Assembly (NCBI GenBank): GCA_030068075.1
Contig: CM057830.1
Coordinates: 26,692,247-26,756,246 of the forward strand
Direction of reading: 5' to 3'
Source: Paguma larvata
Taxonomy: Eukaryota > Chordata > Mammalia > Carnivora > Viverridae
Length of the DNA: 64,000 nucleotides
Numbering within the stretch: the first letter of the stretch is position 1; each line of letters begins with the position of its first letter. Of this stretch, positions 31,216-43,110 are shown piece after piece. Below the pieces are notes generated by a model, which was not told the origin of the DNA, made no database searches, and worked only from the letters and a program-made list of their open reading frames with translations. The position numbers were made by a program, and so were the translations under genes.

Positions 31216-32034
31216 AAAGAAGAATCCTACATCAACACAGCTACATTAAATTCTAATACCTCATTCGAAGCCTCAGTTTTGTCAAATGTAAATTCATGAC
31301 ACAAAAATAACTTAAAATACCAACCTAGGTCCAAAACAACACCTAAATCTCTCAATGTTTGTATTATACATTCTAGGATATGTAACGAAAACTCTTTTCA
31401 AGTCCTAATATTCCATACTAATGGAATTCTTGTTTAAAACTCCTGAACTTAGTACAAGCTTAATCAGCAAAATCGCTTTTAGTTAATATAAAATAAATGC
31501 ACAACATGATATTGACAAGTCTTTGCAGTAGTAAATATTAGTGCTTTATAAGCAACTGAATTAGCCCCCTTTTTTCCCAGATAGAAATACTCTTGACATT
31601 ATAGGTTTGATACTAATGAGTCTGACGGTTCTTGAAAAACATCGAAACACCAAGATACATCAAAGCTCCATTACCTAGAATATTGATATTTTACTGAGAC
31701 ACATAAATAAGTCACTTATCCAAAATGATCTCTCCAGTCTTCTCTCTCGAAGTAGCCTAGACCTCCTTTTATTTTTGGTTAGTCAGTGATCCCCTGATTT
31801 GAAGCAAACTTCCCTCTTTTGAGAAAAATACACCACCATTCATCTCTTGGCTATCTCTGTGACTTCTGCTACCCCAAAGATGGCTGATGATGTTGCAATG
31901 AGAAGATACACAAGCAAACTAGTTTCTAGAAGAGAGGATTCTTGAACCGTAAAGTAAAAGTTTGGGGTAACTAAAAAGTGCCATGCTTTGTTTCTTGAAA
32001 TGATTCGATCTCATTATGTTCTCTACAGAAAACT
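31216..32034. other. Unique AT-rich stretch
   Basis: No gene, repeat family or long open frame recognised. Confidence 0.5.
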
Positions 32035-32088
32035 TAAAAAACAAAAAAAAACCAAAAACAAACAAAAAACAAAAAACAAAAAACAACG
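32035..32088. repeat. A-rich (AAAAAC)n repeat
   Basis: Irregular A4-7C units over about 50 bases (AAAAAACAAAAAACAAAAAA). No SINE body is attached. Confidence 0.9.
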
Positions 32089-32528
32089 TACAAAACTATC
32101 TCATTAAGCACAAAGTTCAATACCTCACCAAGAAGGAGTCAGAGAGTTAGCAAAAGGTAAAGGGTGCTTAACTTGAAATAAGACTGAGCCAACAAATTCA
32201 TAATCTTAAGGCAGAATTTAGGAGAAAAATTATGTCTTGGGGATATATTTTCATGCAGTGAAAGAAAAGAGAGGTACTAGTTCAGCCAGGGGGCCAACCA
32301 TACCTGAGCATGAGCTAAACAAAGAACATTAAGAAGCATTTTTGTTCCTGCAACAATAAACATGGGAGACCACATTTTGTTACTTGAGCATTTCTCCTTG
32401 AGAGCAATCAGAACAACAAGAAGGAATGAGAAGAAACAAGTTATAAAGCACAAAAAGTGTCCTACTGCAGAGAACATATGCCAGGTTCACACTGTAGAAC
32501 AACTATTATCATTATTCATTCATCAAAG
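32089..32528. other. Unique sequence, nothing recognised
   Basis: Short overlapping frames only, no repeat family. Confidence 0.45.
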
Positions 32529-32860
32529 TTTTTTTTTTTTCTTTCTCTTTTATTATTTTACTTAACTATAGTCCAGGCACAATGTCACATTAGATTCAAG
32601 TAGACAGCATAGTAGCTCAACAACTACATACCGTGCTCTTCTCAAGAGGAGCTCCCATTGGTCACCATCCCGTGCTATTACAATACTAGTGACTATATTT
32701 CTTATGTTGTGCCTTTTATTCACATGACTTACTCATTCCGTAACTGGAAACCTATACGTCTCACTCCCCTCCACCCGTTTTTCCCACCCACGCCCTACCG
32801 CCAGCCCCTCCCCTCTAGCAACTCTCAGTTTCATCTCTGTGTTTATGGGTCTATTTCTGC
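32529..32860 (-). mobile_element. L1 3' end, minus strand (first part)
   Basis: A T run (the L1 tail) is followed by antisense 3' UTR: CAATGTCACATTAGATTCAAG, a C-rich block near 32765-32815 and TTTATGGGTCTATTTCTGC. A SINE interrupts it and it resumes at 33063. The 69-codon frame here is repeat-derived. Confidence 0.88.
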
Positions 32861-33062
32861 TTTTTAAAAAAATGTTTATTTATTTTGAGAAAGAGAGCAT
32901 ACATGCACACACAAGTAGGGGAAGGGCAGAGAGAGAATCCCAAGCAGGCTCCCTGCTATCCCGCAGAGGCTGACATGGGGCTCAATCCCACAAATGATGA
33001 GATCATGAACTAAGCTGAAATCAAGATTCCAACATTTAACTGAGTGAGCCGCCCAGGTGCCC
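32861..33062 (-). mobile_element. CAN-SINE (SINEC), minus strand, inside L1
   Basis: AATGTTTATTTATTTTGAG, CCCAAGCAGGCTCCCTGCTA and GTGAGCCGCCCAGGTGCCC. The duplication ATTTCTGCTT flanks it (32853 and 33063) and its right copy rejoins the L1. Confidence 0.95.
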
Positions 33063-33240
33063 ATTTCTGCTTCTTGTTTGTTTGTTCATTTCTTTGGTTG
33101 TTTTTAGATTCCAAATATAAGTGAAATCATATGATATTTGTCTTTCTCTTACTTCACTTAGCATAATATCCTTTAGGTCCATCCAAGTTGCCACAAATGG
33201 CAAGATCTCTTCCTTTCTTATGGCTGAGATGTCAGTTTTG
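33063..33240 (-). mobile_element. L1 3' end, minus strand (second part)
   Basis: AGTGAAATCATATGATATTTG, TTCACTTAGCATAATATCC and GTCCATCCAAGTTGCCACAAA continue the antisense L1 up to the start of its ORF2 tail. Confidence 0.9.
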
Positions 33241-33282
33241 ATTCAGGTGAGTTCATGGTTAGAAATTGTATGGGGGTGATAG

Positions 33283-33283
<1 letters not shown>

Positions 33284-33316
<33 letters not shown>

Positions 33317-33325
33317 TGTGTGCAT
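33284..33325. repeat. (TG)n(CG)n alternating purine-pyrimidine tract
   Basis: A (GT)n run passes into GCGCGCGCGC and then ATGTGTGCAT, about 42 bases alternating without a break. The CG core within a TG run is the classic Z-DNA-prone arrangement. Confidence 0.92.
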
Positions 33326-34941
33326 TTAGTGGTGGACTTTAATGCCTTTACAACGACTTGAGTTTATACAATCATTAAAGGTGTGATAGAGGTCTGTAAT
33401 TGTTTGGTTATACTTTACTGCATTTTATGAGTGGAATTATATGGTTTAGTGGTATTTGCAGATTTGGAGGTTTGCAAAGGTCTCAGGACATATACCTTGG
33501 GGCTGCTGAGAGTTTGTTTTATATACATGTATAAATGAGCTGCCTCCGTATGATTTTCTTTATTATAGCTTTATAATTATCACTGAAATGGAGAGGAGCT
33601 ACAGGCGATTTCGGGGGCTATGCTTTCTCTATCATGCCCTGTTCAATATCGTATTTGGTGTAGGTCTCTAGTGTGATAATGCTTATGTTTTTATCTTTTG
33701 CTTTTTTTTTTATTCCTGTTTTCTGGTTCTCGTTTTTCAAACATCATTAGCAGGTATTCAGAGAAAAGAAAGATTATTGTACAAGGTTTGCAAATAGCGA
33801 GCAAGAGTAAATAGTCTGTTTTATTTTGTTTTGTTTAAGCCCAACATGGCTTCTGAGGGACACAGTGGTAGATGTGAGTAAATTAAGACTCAGAGGTTAT
33901 CCTCCAGCAAGAGCACAGGATACAAAATTGAGAAAGAATGACCACCGCACACTCCTCTACCCACAGACACAGCAGAGGAGAATCACCAGGGCTGAGGAGA
34001 GGAAGTGCACACTGTATCCAAATTTTCTGCCCAGCCTCACCTGAATTGCCCCAGTGGGTCCTTCTGCTTGGAAGCAATTACAGTCAACTCCCTTCCAACA
34101 GAGAGAAAGCAGACGGACTCCCATACGATGGTGAGGTTTAAAAGACAAAGCCTGAGCTTAGGCACCTGGGAAAAAAGTGAACAGCAGCAGAAGGCTGCTT
34201 GTTCTCGACCAGAAAAATTTCTAACGCATTCCAAGAGTATCTATTAATACGGTCGATAAGTGGTCTTCAGAAAAAGAGAGTAAATACCAACAAAAAGTAA
34301 GGGAACGATATATAAACCACAGTAACCCCAACAGAACCAGCTGAATAAACTATTAGCTTGAACAGAAAGGATCAATATGACACTACTGCACTCTTTTACT
34401 ACATAGATTACAGCCACAAAAAAATGCATGGATGGAAACTTGGCTGCATTTATTTTTTAACGAAAAAAATTGTCAAATGCTTAATCCCTGAAGTTGAAAA
34501 GCAAAGAACTTTTGCCCCCAAACGAAGATTTATTACTTTAATATTTCAAAGTATCTTAAAAAGGTGTCACAAGTGACACTATTTTAATGCTAATCTAGTC
34601 TTCTCTTAACGATCTAAAAAAGAAACCTTAGCAATCATTCAGTGAACACTTACTGAACATGAGGAAATATATGACATTATAGTGAAGGCATAAGTTAAAA
34701 TACTAACATTTTCATAGTGTAAACGTATATTTTTTTTCCTTTTCAATACCAAAAGTACCAAAGACTTCTCACAAAACGTAAGCTTAATTTATTGCTATTT
34801 TTAATACTGCTTATTATTTAATATTTTACAAATACTATTGAAATTATTAAAGAAATGATTCCTATTTTTGCCTAAAAGTGGGGGAAAAAAACCTCATGCA
34901 ATACTTAGCATTTGTCAATACCAAATACTGTGAGCAATCAC

Positions 34942-34943
<2 letters not shown>
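33326..34943. other. Unique stretch with a frame-dense, exon-like segment
   Basis: The part from 33826 to 34247 has overlapping open frames on both strands and is GC-richer. A segment at 33967-34130 has an acceptor-like start (CTCCTCTACCCACAG) and a donor-like end (GATG, then GTGAGG), with one frame open across it (RHSRGESPGLRRGSAHC onward). No family is recognised. It could also be an old LINE 5' region. The rest is AT-rich and unremarkable. Confidence 0.3.
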
Positions 34944-34986
<43 letters not shown>

Positions 34987-34991
34987 CCCCC
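34944..34991. repeat. (CT)n plus C-run microsatellite
   Basis: About 20 CT units followed by 8 C. It is a pure polypyrimidine strand of nearly 50 bases, with no SINE body attached. Confidence 0.96.
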
Positions 34992-35667
34992 ATACATCTC
35001 TTTCATAAAAGTGAAGTAACTCATCAACTTATTATTGGGAGTGTTCCGAGGTAGAATTTTTTCAAGACTCAAGGTTGAAACTACACACAGTGTGGGGGAG
35101 ATGACTGCAATTACTGCCCTATATTAGGATCCCCACTTACGATAATGGCATTAAAGTGAGAATCAACACAAGCAAATGACGCAAAATAGAATTAGATGTG
35201 GAGCCATACACGATGTATTTATTTTTCTCCACAGTGGTCTAGGGAAAAAGTGAGACCGCAGTGTGTCAAATCGGGTCTATGAGAGAAGACAAAAGGAAGA
35301 ATAGCAACTGTATAAAGTGAATAAAAACTAACCAAAACAATGAGAAGTGATCTTTTCAAGACACCATTTAAAGGATTATCACAGTTACTTCTGCCACATT
35401 AATGAGCACTGGAGCAAAATGCAGTGATAAAGATGACTCGGATTTATCTTAATTGGGAATGCGGAGTAGTAAATAAGGTTGGTTTTAATTCTAAAGGGGT
35501 TAGGCTATGAGTAGTGTAAAAGTTGAAATTCCTATAAAACGTGAACAGTGGACTTTAGGAATGTACAAACAAGCAAGGAAAGAAACTGGAGACAAGTGTT
35601 GGATACTTGCAGTTTTGAGTCTTTTCAGTATGTCCTTGGAAAATGGACGAATCGAAAAATAATTTAA
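34992..35667. other. Unique sequence, nothing recognised
   Basis: AT-rich, no repeat family and no open frame of note. Confidence 0.5.
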
Positions 35668-35871
35668 GGGGCGCCTGGGTGGCTCAGTCGGTTAAGCGTC
35701 CAACTTCGGCTCAGGTCATGATCTCATGGTTTATGGGTTCGAGCCCCACATTGGGCTCTGGCTCTGTTCTGACAGCTCAGAGCCTGGAGCCTGCTTAAGA
35801 TTCTGTGTGTGTGTCTCTCTCTGTTCCTCCCCTGCTCGGTTTCTGTCTCTCAAAAATGAATAAACAATTAT
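35668..35871 (+). mobile_element. CAN-SINE (SINEC), near consensus
   Basis: Head GGGGCGCCTGGGTGGCTCAG, CAACTTCGGCTCAGGTCATG, a GGCTCT repeat in the middle (GGGCTCTGGCTCTG), CT block, CAAAAATGAATAAAC tail. Flanks AAAATAATTTAA and AAAATAATAATTTAA are the target duplication. Confidence 0.97.
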
Positions 35872-37095
35872 AAAATAATAATTTAAAACCCATGGGTTTT
35901 AATGACGATCGGAATAAAAATTGCCTTGTTCGCCCATGTATCCCTAACGCAAAGCAAGGTATCTGACACTTTGTAAACATGGCTTGGATGACTGAATGAC
36001 GGCACGTTCTCTTCTCCTACCTTTAAGCATCACCCTGAGACGGCAATAAGGAGTACAGGTAACTGGTTGTGATCATCCATTCAGTCCAGGCCTAAGGCAC
36101 AGCAGAGCTCTGAGCAACAATGAAACATCAAGCAGTGACCCTGTTCTGACATGTTTTGAACTTGCCCAAATTAAAGTTCAAATATGATACTTCTAACCTT
36201 GGTCAGAACCTCAGAATGATGTATTTTATAAATAGCAATAGAATGTTTTTAACAAGAAGCATTTATCATGCAAGAAGAAGGACAGCACTGCTTCAAGAAT
36301 AATGATCAGCCATTGGCACATTCTTAATGAGAGGATTTATATCCCATTGTTTCCAGTTTAAATGTCAATGTGCATACATATAAACATTCGGAAAAACAGG
36401 TTTCAGCAGACCATGCTATGTAAAGGTCATACAGAGCCTGCAAATACTGCTGCATCTCTAACTAATCTTATCCATTTCTTGAGTTCAAATATCAAATCAT
36501 ATCCCTACCACAAGCCCGTAACTTCAGCTTCTGATAGTGGATCCAAGAAGTTTCACATTTCCTGTATTTTTAAGAGCTCGTCTGAAGCCATATGCAATTA
36601 GCATATATTATACTGTGGTATGCTCTGTCAACAGCAGCTCTCTGATCAACGACACACCCTCACTGTTGAATCATCAAAACGCTACAGCAGTATTTTACAA
36701 CTTCAGTTATGCATAATGTGAAGTAATATGCATGCCTGCCCTCTGTAAATATGAGAGGCAATTTGTTTAGCTCCACGTTTTATTTTGCTTTCAGGATTAC
36801 ACTACTCACTAACTCCAACGAAAGTAATATAATAAGAAATACTGCCTCACAATACCACAGCTCTGTCCATCAAGAGCGAAAATTCTCAATCTTAACACCA
36901 GTGCCGGAAGATGAATCTCATTATGCTAATTCAGCGATTGTATATGGATTCACATATTCAAGTATATATAAGCGAATACAAAACAAGCACAAATTAGATA
37001 AGCAGTGCGGTCACTATAGGTTTTTTTCAGTGATGCTCAAGAATGTGTTAGAAATCATCCAAAGTAATCTCACCATTAATGAAAGCAATGGAAGC
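35872..37095. other. Unique stretch; part may be conserved noncoding
   Basis: No transposon is recognised. A 119-codon plus frame (36751-37110) has no known domain. The part from 36600 to 37090 contains POU and homeodomain-like motifs (TTATGCATAATG, TAATATGCATG) and reads like a conserved regulatory element rather than protein; this is an inference. Confidence 0.35.
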
Positions 37096-37099
37096 TCAG

Positions 37100-37190
37100 A
37101 ATGTACATGATTAGCTCAAGGTCGCATAGGTAGTCGGTGCATCCCAGAGAATTCTCTGTTCAAGTATTTTTACCATTATACTTTATATTT
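37100..37190 (-). mobile_element. Possible MIR remnant
   Basis: TTAGCTCAAGGTCGCATAGGT and the following GTGCATCCCAGAGAATTC resemble the antisense MIR (TTGCCCAAGGTCACACAGCT). Only this short piece matches. Confidence 0.4.
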
Positions 37191-38104
37191 ATACTGACAT
37201 TAACTACCACCAATTCAGCACTAAGTGTAACCTGACAGCTTCAAAAGGACTTCGTCAAAAGCATTTTGAAAGCTTGTCTTGCTGGAGTGGTAGCAGATGA
37301 GTTGGGATCCAAGGTGGCCTAAGGGATTGGGGAGTCTCAACTAGATTATATGCATGCGAGATGTATGCTGGAGACTTATGAACAAAACAAGAGGTGAGAA
37401 AAAGAGATTCTTAGCAAAGTTAATTTGCTGTTAATTTACAGGACAAGGTGGAAAAAACTTTGGCTATGATGAAGTCACAAGTAGAGAACTGGATGTATGG
37501 ATTCAAGAGCTAAGAGACAGCTTTGTGATTCGAGGTTTTCCAAAATAAGTTGCCCCTCCATAATTATACAAACACTGAAATTTACCTTTACAATAATTTT
37601 TAGGAACAATCATCACAACGGAGGGCTCACTTAATACAAACGGTTTCAAATACTACTCATGTAAGCTGCGGTGACTAAGGAGCCCAGCACCGAGGTTCCA
37701 GACTGCCATGTGTTCTTTCAATATATCTGTCAACTCCAGGATGATTAGAGGGCTTTGGAATTGTGTTCAAATCTTTATTACGAGGATTCTAAGACTGTTG
37801 CCTTAATAACAAAGAAACCAATAGTTCTGAGCAGCATGCTGGACCCTGCCAAGGGAAATGAATTCATTACATGAGCCCAGGTGCCCAATTTTACACAGCC
37901 TCGACTCAGCACAGGTCTGTGCTCTCGTACACAACGAAGCCGGAGTGGAGTGTTTTGGTTTTATTTTCAATGCAAAAGGCAGTCTCCCATTCTATCCTGA
38001 ATATAAAATTGATGCTATATAGAGTTGTTTTAAGTTCTGTGGTTTGACTGAACCGATGTATGGTACAGCCTTGTAAATGCTATTTTTATATGCAATCAAA
38101 AATA
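37191..38104. other. Unique sequence, nothing recognised
   Basis: No open frame or family-level repeat seen. Confidence 0.5.
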
Positions 38105-40160
38105 GACATTTGGTTTATTATTCATTGAGGTATAAATGATATACAATAGTATATAATTTTCAGGTGTACAACATAGTGACTAGAAATATGTATACATTGT
38201 CAATTATTGCACACAGTAAGTCTAGTTACCATGTCACCTTACAAAGTTGTTATAACATTAGTGTCTATATTATTGACTATATTCTCTGTACTGTACATAA
38301 CATCCCCATGAGTTACTTATTTTATAGCCGGAAATTCGTATTTCTTAATCAGCTTTAGCCATTGCCCCCTGTCGCTGTCCATACTAATGCCCCTTCCACT
38401 CTGGCAACCTGTTCTCTGTATCCATGGGTGTGATGTTTGTTTTATTTTGCTTGTAAGTTTCATCTGTTTTGTAAATTTCAGATACAACTGAAATCATGTA
38501 CTATTTATCTTTCTCTTATTTCACTTAGTATAATATACTCTATTCCCGTCACTGTTGCCATAAGGGGCAAAATTTAACACTACATTTTCATCCATTCGTC
38601 CACTGATGGATACTTAGGCAGTTTCCTTCTCTTGGCTATTGTGAACGCTGCTGCAAAAACATGAGTGTGCACCTATCTCTTTGAGGTATTGCTTTTATTT
38701 CTTTTAAATACATGCTAAAAAGTTGGATACTTGGAACACATGGTACGTCTATTTTTAAGTGTTTGAGGCATGGTCATCATGTTTTCCACAGTGGCTGTCA
38801 CCAAGTTATATTACCACCACCATTGTATGAAGGTTCCCTGTCCTCAATATCCTTGCTGACACTTGTCTCATCTTTTGGATAAGTGGAACGCTGACAGGTG
38901 TAAAGATATAACTCACTGTGGTTTAGATTTGCATTTCCACAATGATCACTAATGTTGAACATCTTTTCATGTACCTGTAGGTCATTTGTAAGACGTTTTT
39001 AGAAAAATGTCTGTTCAGATCCTTTGCTCAGTTTGAATCAGATTTTCTGTTATTGTTATGGAGTTGTGGGGATACTAATACCTTTTCTGGATATTAACCC
39101 CTTGTTTAATTGATATACTTCATTATGCAGAAGCTTTCAGTTTAATGTCATCCCACTGATTTTTGCTTCTGTTTCCCTTGTCTTTGGAGTCAAATCCAAA
39201 AAATATCTGTAAGACCAATGCCAAAAAGCTTAGCACCTATGTTTCTTTTAGTAGTTTTACAGTTACAGATATTACATTGAAGCTATATTCCATTTGAGTT
39301 GACTTTAGTATACACTGTAAGGTAATGGTCCACTTTTCCCAACATCATTTATTGAAGAGGCTCTCCTTTGCCCATTGTCTATTCTTGCTTTCTCTGTCAT
39401 TAATCAATTGTGTAGGTTTATTTCTAGACTCTCTATTCTGTTCCAATGATCTACATTTTTTTATGTTAATACCTAATGTTTTGATTATTACAGCTTTGGA
39501 GTACGATTTAAGTCAGGAAATGTGACACATTCACCTTTAGTCTTTCTCAAGATTGTTTTGGCTATTCAGGGTCTTTTGAGGTTCCATACTATTTATAAGA
39601 TTATTTGTCCTAATTCTGTGAAAAATGTTGGTATTTTGATAGGGATTGCATTAAACCTGTAGATTGCTTTGGAGAGCATGGACATTGTAAGGATACTGCT
39701 TCATGTAATCCATGAGGATCAAGTATCTTTCAGTTTGTTTGTGTCATCTTCCACTTCTTTCATGACTGGTTTATAGTTTTTCAGAGTACAGGTATTTCAT
39801 TTCCTGGGTTAAATTTATTCCTAAGTATGTTATTCGTTTGATAAAACTGTAAATGGGATCATTTTCTTGATTTCTCCGATAGTTTTTTTTATTAGTGTAT
39901 AGAAGCACAAGGGATTTGCAAGTATCAATTTTTTATCCAGAAACTTTACTAAATTCATTATTAGTTCTAACAGTTTCTCGGTGGAACCTTTAGGGTTTTC
40001 TATATATTACCATGACATGTGCAAGCAGTGACAGTTTTATTTCTTCCTCTCCAATGTGGATGCATTTTCTTTTTCTTGACTAACTGCTATGGCTAGAACA
40101 TCCAATACCTTGTTCAACAAAAATGGGGACAGCGGGCATTATTGCTTTGTTCCTGGCTGG
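38105..40160 (-). mobile_element. L1, minus strand: 3' UTR and most of ORF2 3' half (broken)
   Basis: About 2 kb of antisense L1. It starts with TTCATTGAGGTATAAATGAT and TTCAGGTGTACAACATAGTG, passes through GTGAACGCTGCTGCAAAAAC, CCACTTTTCCCAACATCATTT and GTCTTTTGAGGTTCCATACTA, and reaches CTATGGCTAGAACATCCAATA at 40090. In sense this is the reverse-transcriptase-region 3' half of ORF2, with many stops and frameshifts. Frames on the plus strand here (such as 39325-39525) are shadows. Confidence 0.93.
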
Positions 40161-40860
40161 AAAGTTTTGGGGGCATCTCCCTACTGGTACTCTGTGGTTA
40201 CCCCAGTATCTCTATGCAGGAGAGGGCAGCGTCAGCCCAGAGGGGAAAAAAAAAAAAAAGCTTCTTGGCTTTGCCCTTTTATTGTGAAGGACCCTTGTGC
40301 TGGTGTTCGGTGGTCACCCAAGAGCTTTCTGGAGTAGGGGATGGTGTCTTAGACCTGCAGTAACAACGGCATCCCAGATCAGACTATTTGTTGTAGCAAG
40401 TTTCCTTTAACTGGTGCCACCACCTGTGTCCATACCTTTCAGCAGAGGAGGGTAGTTGTAGGCCCAGGGGAGGAAGAGGCACTTTCCCTGGCTGCTTATT
40501 CACACGTCTCCTGTTCAATACGCCTTACTAGTTGTACCTGGCTCATCTGGCATTGTCAGAAGAACTCCTATTCAATCCATGAGAGGAATGAACCATCTGG
40601 GCCACCTTTTGCTACCAGTTGTGGTTATGGGATATGCCAGGTCTGGGTCACCTTCTTTTGTTAGATGAAGGTACCTAAGCGAACTTGCTGATGTTCATAT
40701 TATTCGAGTCCTGGGATCTCAAATTACTCTGCCTTCTTCTGACCCCTTTTCACAGTTCTCTTTTGATCCCTTCTTGGGATATCTCTAGGGTTTACTGTTC
40801 TATTTAGCTGGGAAAAGCGGGGACAAAATGAGTCTGTGCCATCCAGTCTGAACCAAAAGT
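40161..40860 (-). mobile_element. Probable L1 5' region joined to ORF2 by internal deletion
   Basis: Directly beyond the ORF2 match the sequence changes to GC-richer DNA: AGAGGGCAGCGTCAGCCCAG, GGGATATGCCAGGTCTGGGTC, TTGGGATATCTCTAGGGTTTA. This recalls, in antisense, the untranslated 5' part of mammalian LINEs. If so, the element lacks ORF1 and the first half of ORF2. The assignment is tentative. Confidence 0.35.
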
Positions 40861-41148
40861 CTCAATCTTATTTGAATATGTTTTAATGTATAATTCAGAA
40901 AACAGTGATTTTTAAAATTCACAGAACCCAAGGGGAAAAATATAGTAAAAGACCCAAAACTGAACTCAATTATTCTTGCTGCATGTAGGGCAGCTGCTGA
41001 CTGATTAAACCACAAATAAAAGACAGCTCTTCAAGTTAACAACAAATAAAGCATCGACTATACCATGTGATGACTAGAATGATTGTATTTGGTGTTTTAA
41101 AAAATTATGATAAATGTTTCTCCTTCTGTTCACTTTCAATATATATGA
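40861..41148. other. Unique spacer between two L1 copies
   Basis: AT-rich, nothing recognised. Confidence 0.5.
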
Positions 41149-42575
41149 CTTGGACTTCAAGTTATATTGCAAAGCGGTAGTAACCAAAACAGTTTGGTAC
41201 TGGAACAAAAAACAGACAAGTAGATCAATGGAACAGAATAGAAAACCCAGAAATGAACCCACAACCATATGGCAAATTAATCTTTGACAAAGCAGAAAAG
41301 AATATCCAATGGAAAAACATTTCTTCAAATGGTGTTGAGAAAAGTGAACAGCAATATACATCAGAATGAAACTAGACCACGTTCTGATACCACACAGAAA
41401 AATAAATTCAAAATGCATTGAAGACTGAAATGGGAGACCTAAAACCATAAAAATCTTTGAGGAGAACAGAAGCAGTAACTTCTTTGACGTCGGTCATAAC
41501 AACTTCTTTTTAATTCTATTTCCTTAGGCAAGAGAAACAAAAGCGAAAACAAACTACTGGGATTTGAACGAAATATAAAAGCTTCTGCACAGTGACGGAA
41601 ACGATCAACAAAACTAAAAGGCAACCTATGGAAGAGGAGAAGGTATCTGCAAATGACATATCTCATAAAGGGTTGTATCCAGTTAAAAAATGGGGAGAAA
41701 ACATGAAGAGACCTCTTCCCAAAGAAGACATACAGATGACTAGCAGACAAATGAAAAGATGCTCAATATCACTGATCATGAGAAAAGTGAAAATCAAAAG
41801 TACAGTGAGATATCACCACACACTCCCCAAATGGCTAAAAGAGACAACACAAGAATCAACAGGTGTTGGTGAAGATGTGGATAAAGGGAAACCTTCTGGA
41901 TGGTTAGTGGGAGTATAAAGTGGTGCAGCCAGTCTGCATAACAGTACAGAGGTTCCTGAAAACGGTAAAAATAAAACTACCCTATGATCCATCAAATGCA
42001 TTTCTACGTATTTACTCAAAGAATACGAAAGTACTAATTTGAAGGGATATATGTACCCTGATGTTTATAGCAGCATTATCTGCAAAGGGAAATTATGATA
42101 GGAGCCCAAGTGTTCAGAGACTCATGAATGGATAATAAAGATGTCTGTCTCTCTCTCTCACACACACAAAAAGACACACACTACAATATTACTCAGCCAT
42201 AAAAAAGAATGAAATCTTTCCATTTAAAAACAATATGGATGGAGCTAGAGAGTATAATGATAAGGGAGATACATCAGGAAGAGAAAGACAAATACCCTAT
42301 GATTTCACTCAAATGTACGATTTAGCAAACAAAACAAGTGAAGGGGGGAAAAAAGAGAGACAGAGTCAAATCAAGAGAACAGACTCTTAACTACAGAGAA
42401 CAAACTGATGCTTACCATAGGGGAGGTGGTGGGGGGATGGGTAAAATAGGTGATGGGGATTAAGGAGTGCACCTGCTTTGATGAGCACATGGTGTTGTAC
42501 CCAAGTGTTGCATCACTATATTGTACACCTGAAACTAACATTACACTGTGTTAACTGGAATTTAAAAAACTTCAA
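41149..42575 (+). mobile_element. L1 3' end: ORF2 C-terminal part and 3' UTR (broken)
   Basis: Matches carnivore L1 from GGACTTCAAGTTATATTGC through TAGATCAATGGAACAGAATAG, ACTAAAAGGCAACCTATGGA and GAATGAAATCTTTCCATTT, to a 3' UTR with GGGGAGGTGGTGGGGGGATGG and CACCTGAAACTAACATTACAC. A stretch is missing near 41680, where ORF2 jumps from the GGGTTGTATCC phrase to TTAAAAAATGGGGAGAAAACA. The 108-codon frame at 41592 is an ORF2 remnant; longer minus-strand frames are shadows. Confidence 0.96.
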
Positions 42576-42787
42576 AACTGTATGTATTTACCATTTATGC
42601 TAGCAACCTAACTAAAAAAATGTCAGCAATAAAAATATCTCAGTTCACTAAAAACATGAAACTTTAACGTGTAGACTTATTTTCCTGTTGATGAAAAGTA
42701 GGTCAAAACTTTGCAAACAAAAAATCCTCATTTTCTGAAATTACTGAACAGTGTATGACCAGTATATAATATACATAGTTAATGGAT

Positions 42788-42822
<35 letters not shown>

Positions 42823-43110
42823 CACACACATTCATTAATCATACACGTCTGGTTTGAACACATTAGGGAGTACAATATACAGTAACCACATTTGCTAGTA
42901 TTTTAAGTGCTTTAGTCAAGGTCAAGGCTGGCCATTCTAGAGGAATCTAAATTGGTCTGAATATAAAATACATTAAAACCATCTACTTGTTTCAACAATT
43001 AGAATGTTTTTCTAAAGGAAATAACACAGTAATTCACGAATTTTAGAAGGTGTTACCACTCAAAACTGTCCCACTTAAATGTAAAACAAACCTAAAAATG
43101 TTTTAACACA
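42576..43110. other. Unique sequence with a CA/TA microsatellite
   Basis: Apart from the microsatellite annotated separately, nothing is recognised. Confidence 0.5.
42788..42830. repeat. (CA)n(TA)n(CA)n microsatellite
   Basis: About 13 CA units, then four TA units, then a few CA units. Confidence 0.95.

Noticed and set aside
36751..37110. 119-codon plus-strand frame as a gene
   Set aside because: No domain, no splice or promoter context, and AT-rich random-looking codons. It is kept only as part of a possible conserved element.
41074..41750. 124- and 103-codon minus-strand frames
   Set aside because: Both are antisense to the plus-strand L1 ORF2 remnant and have no independent support.
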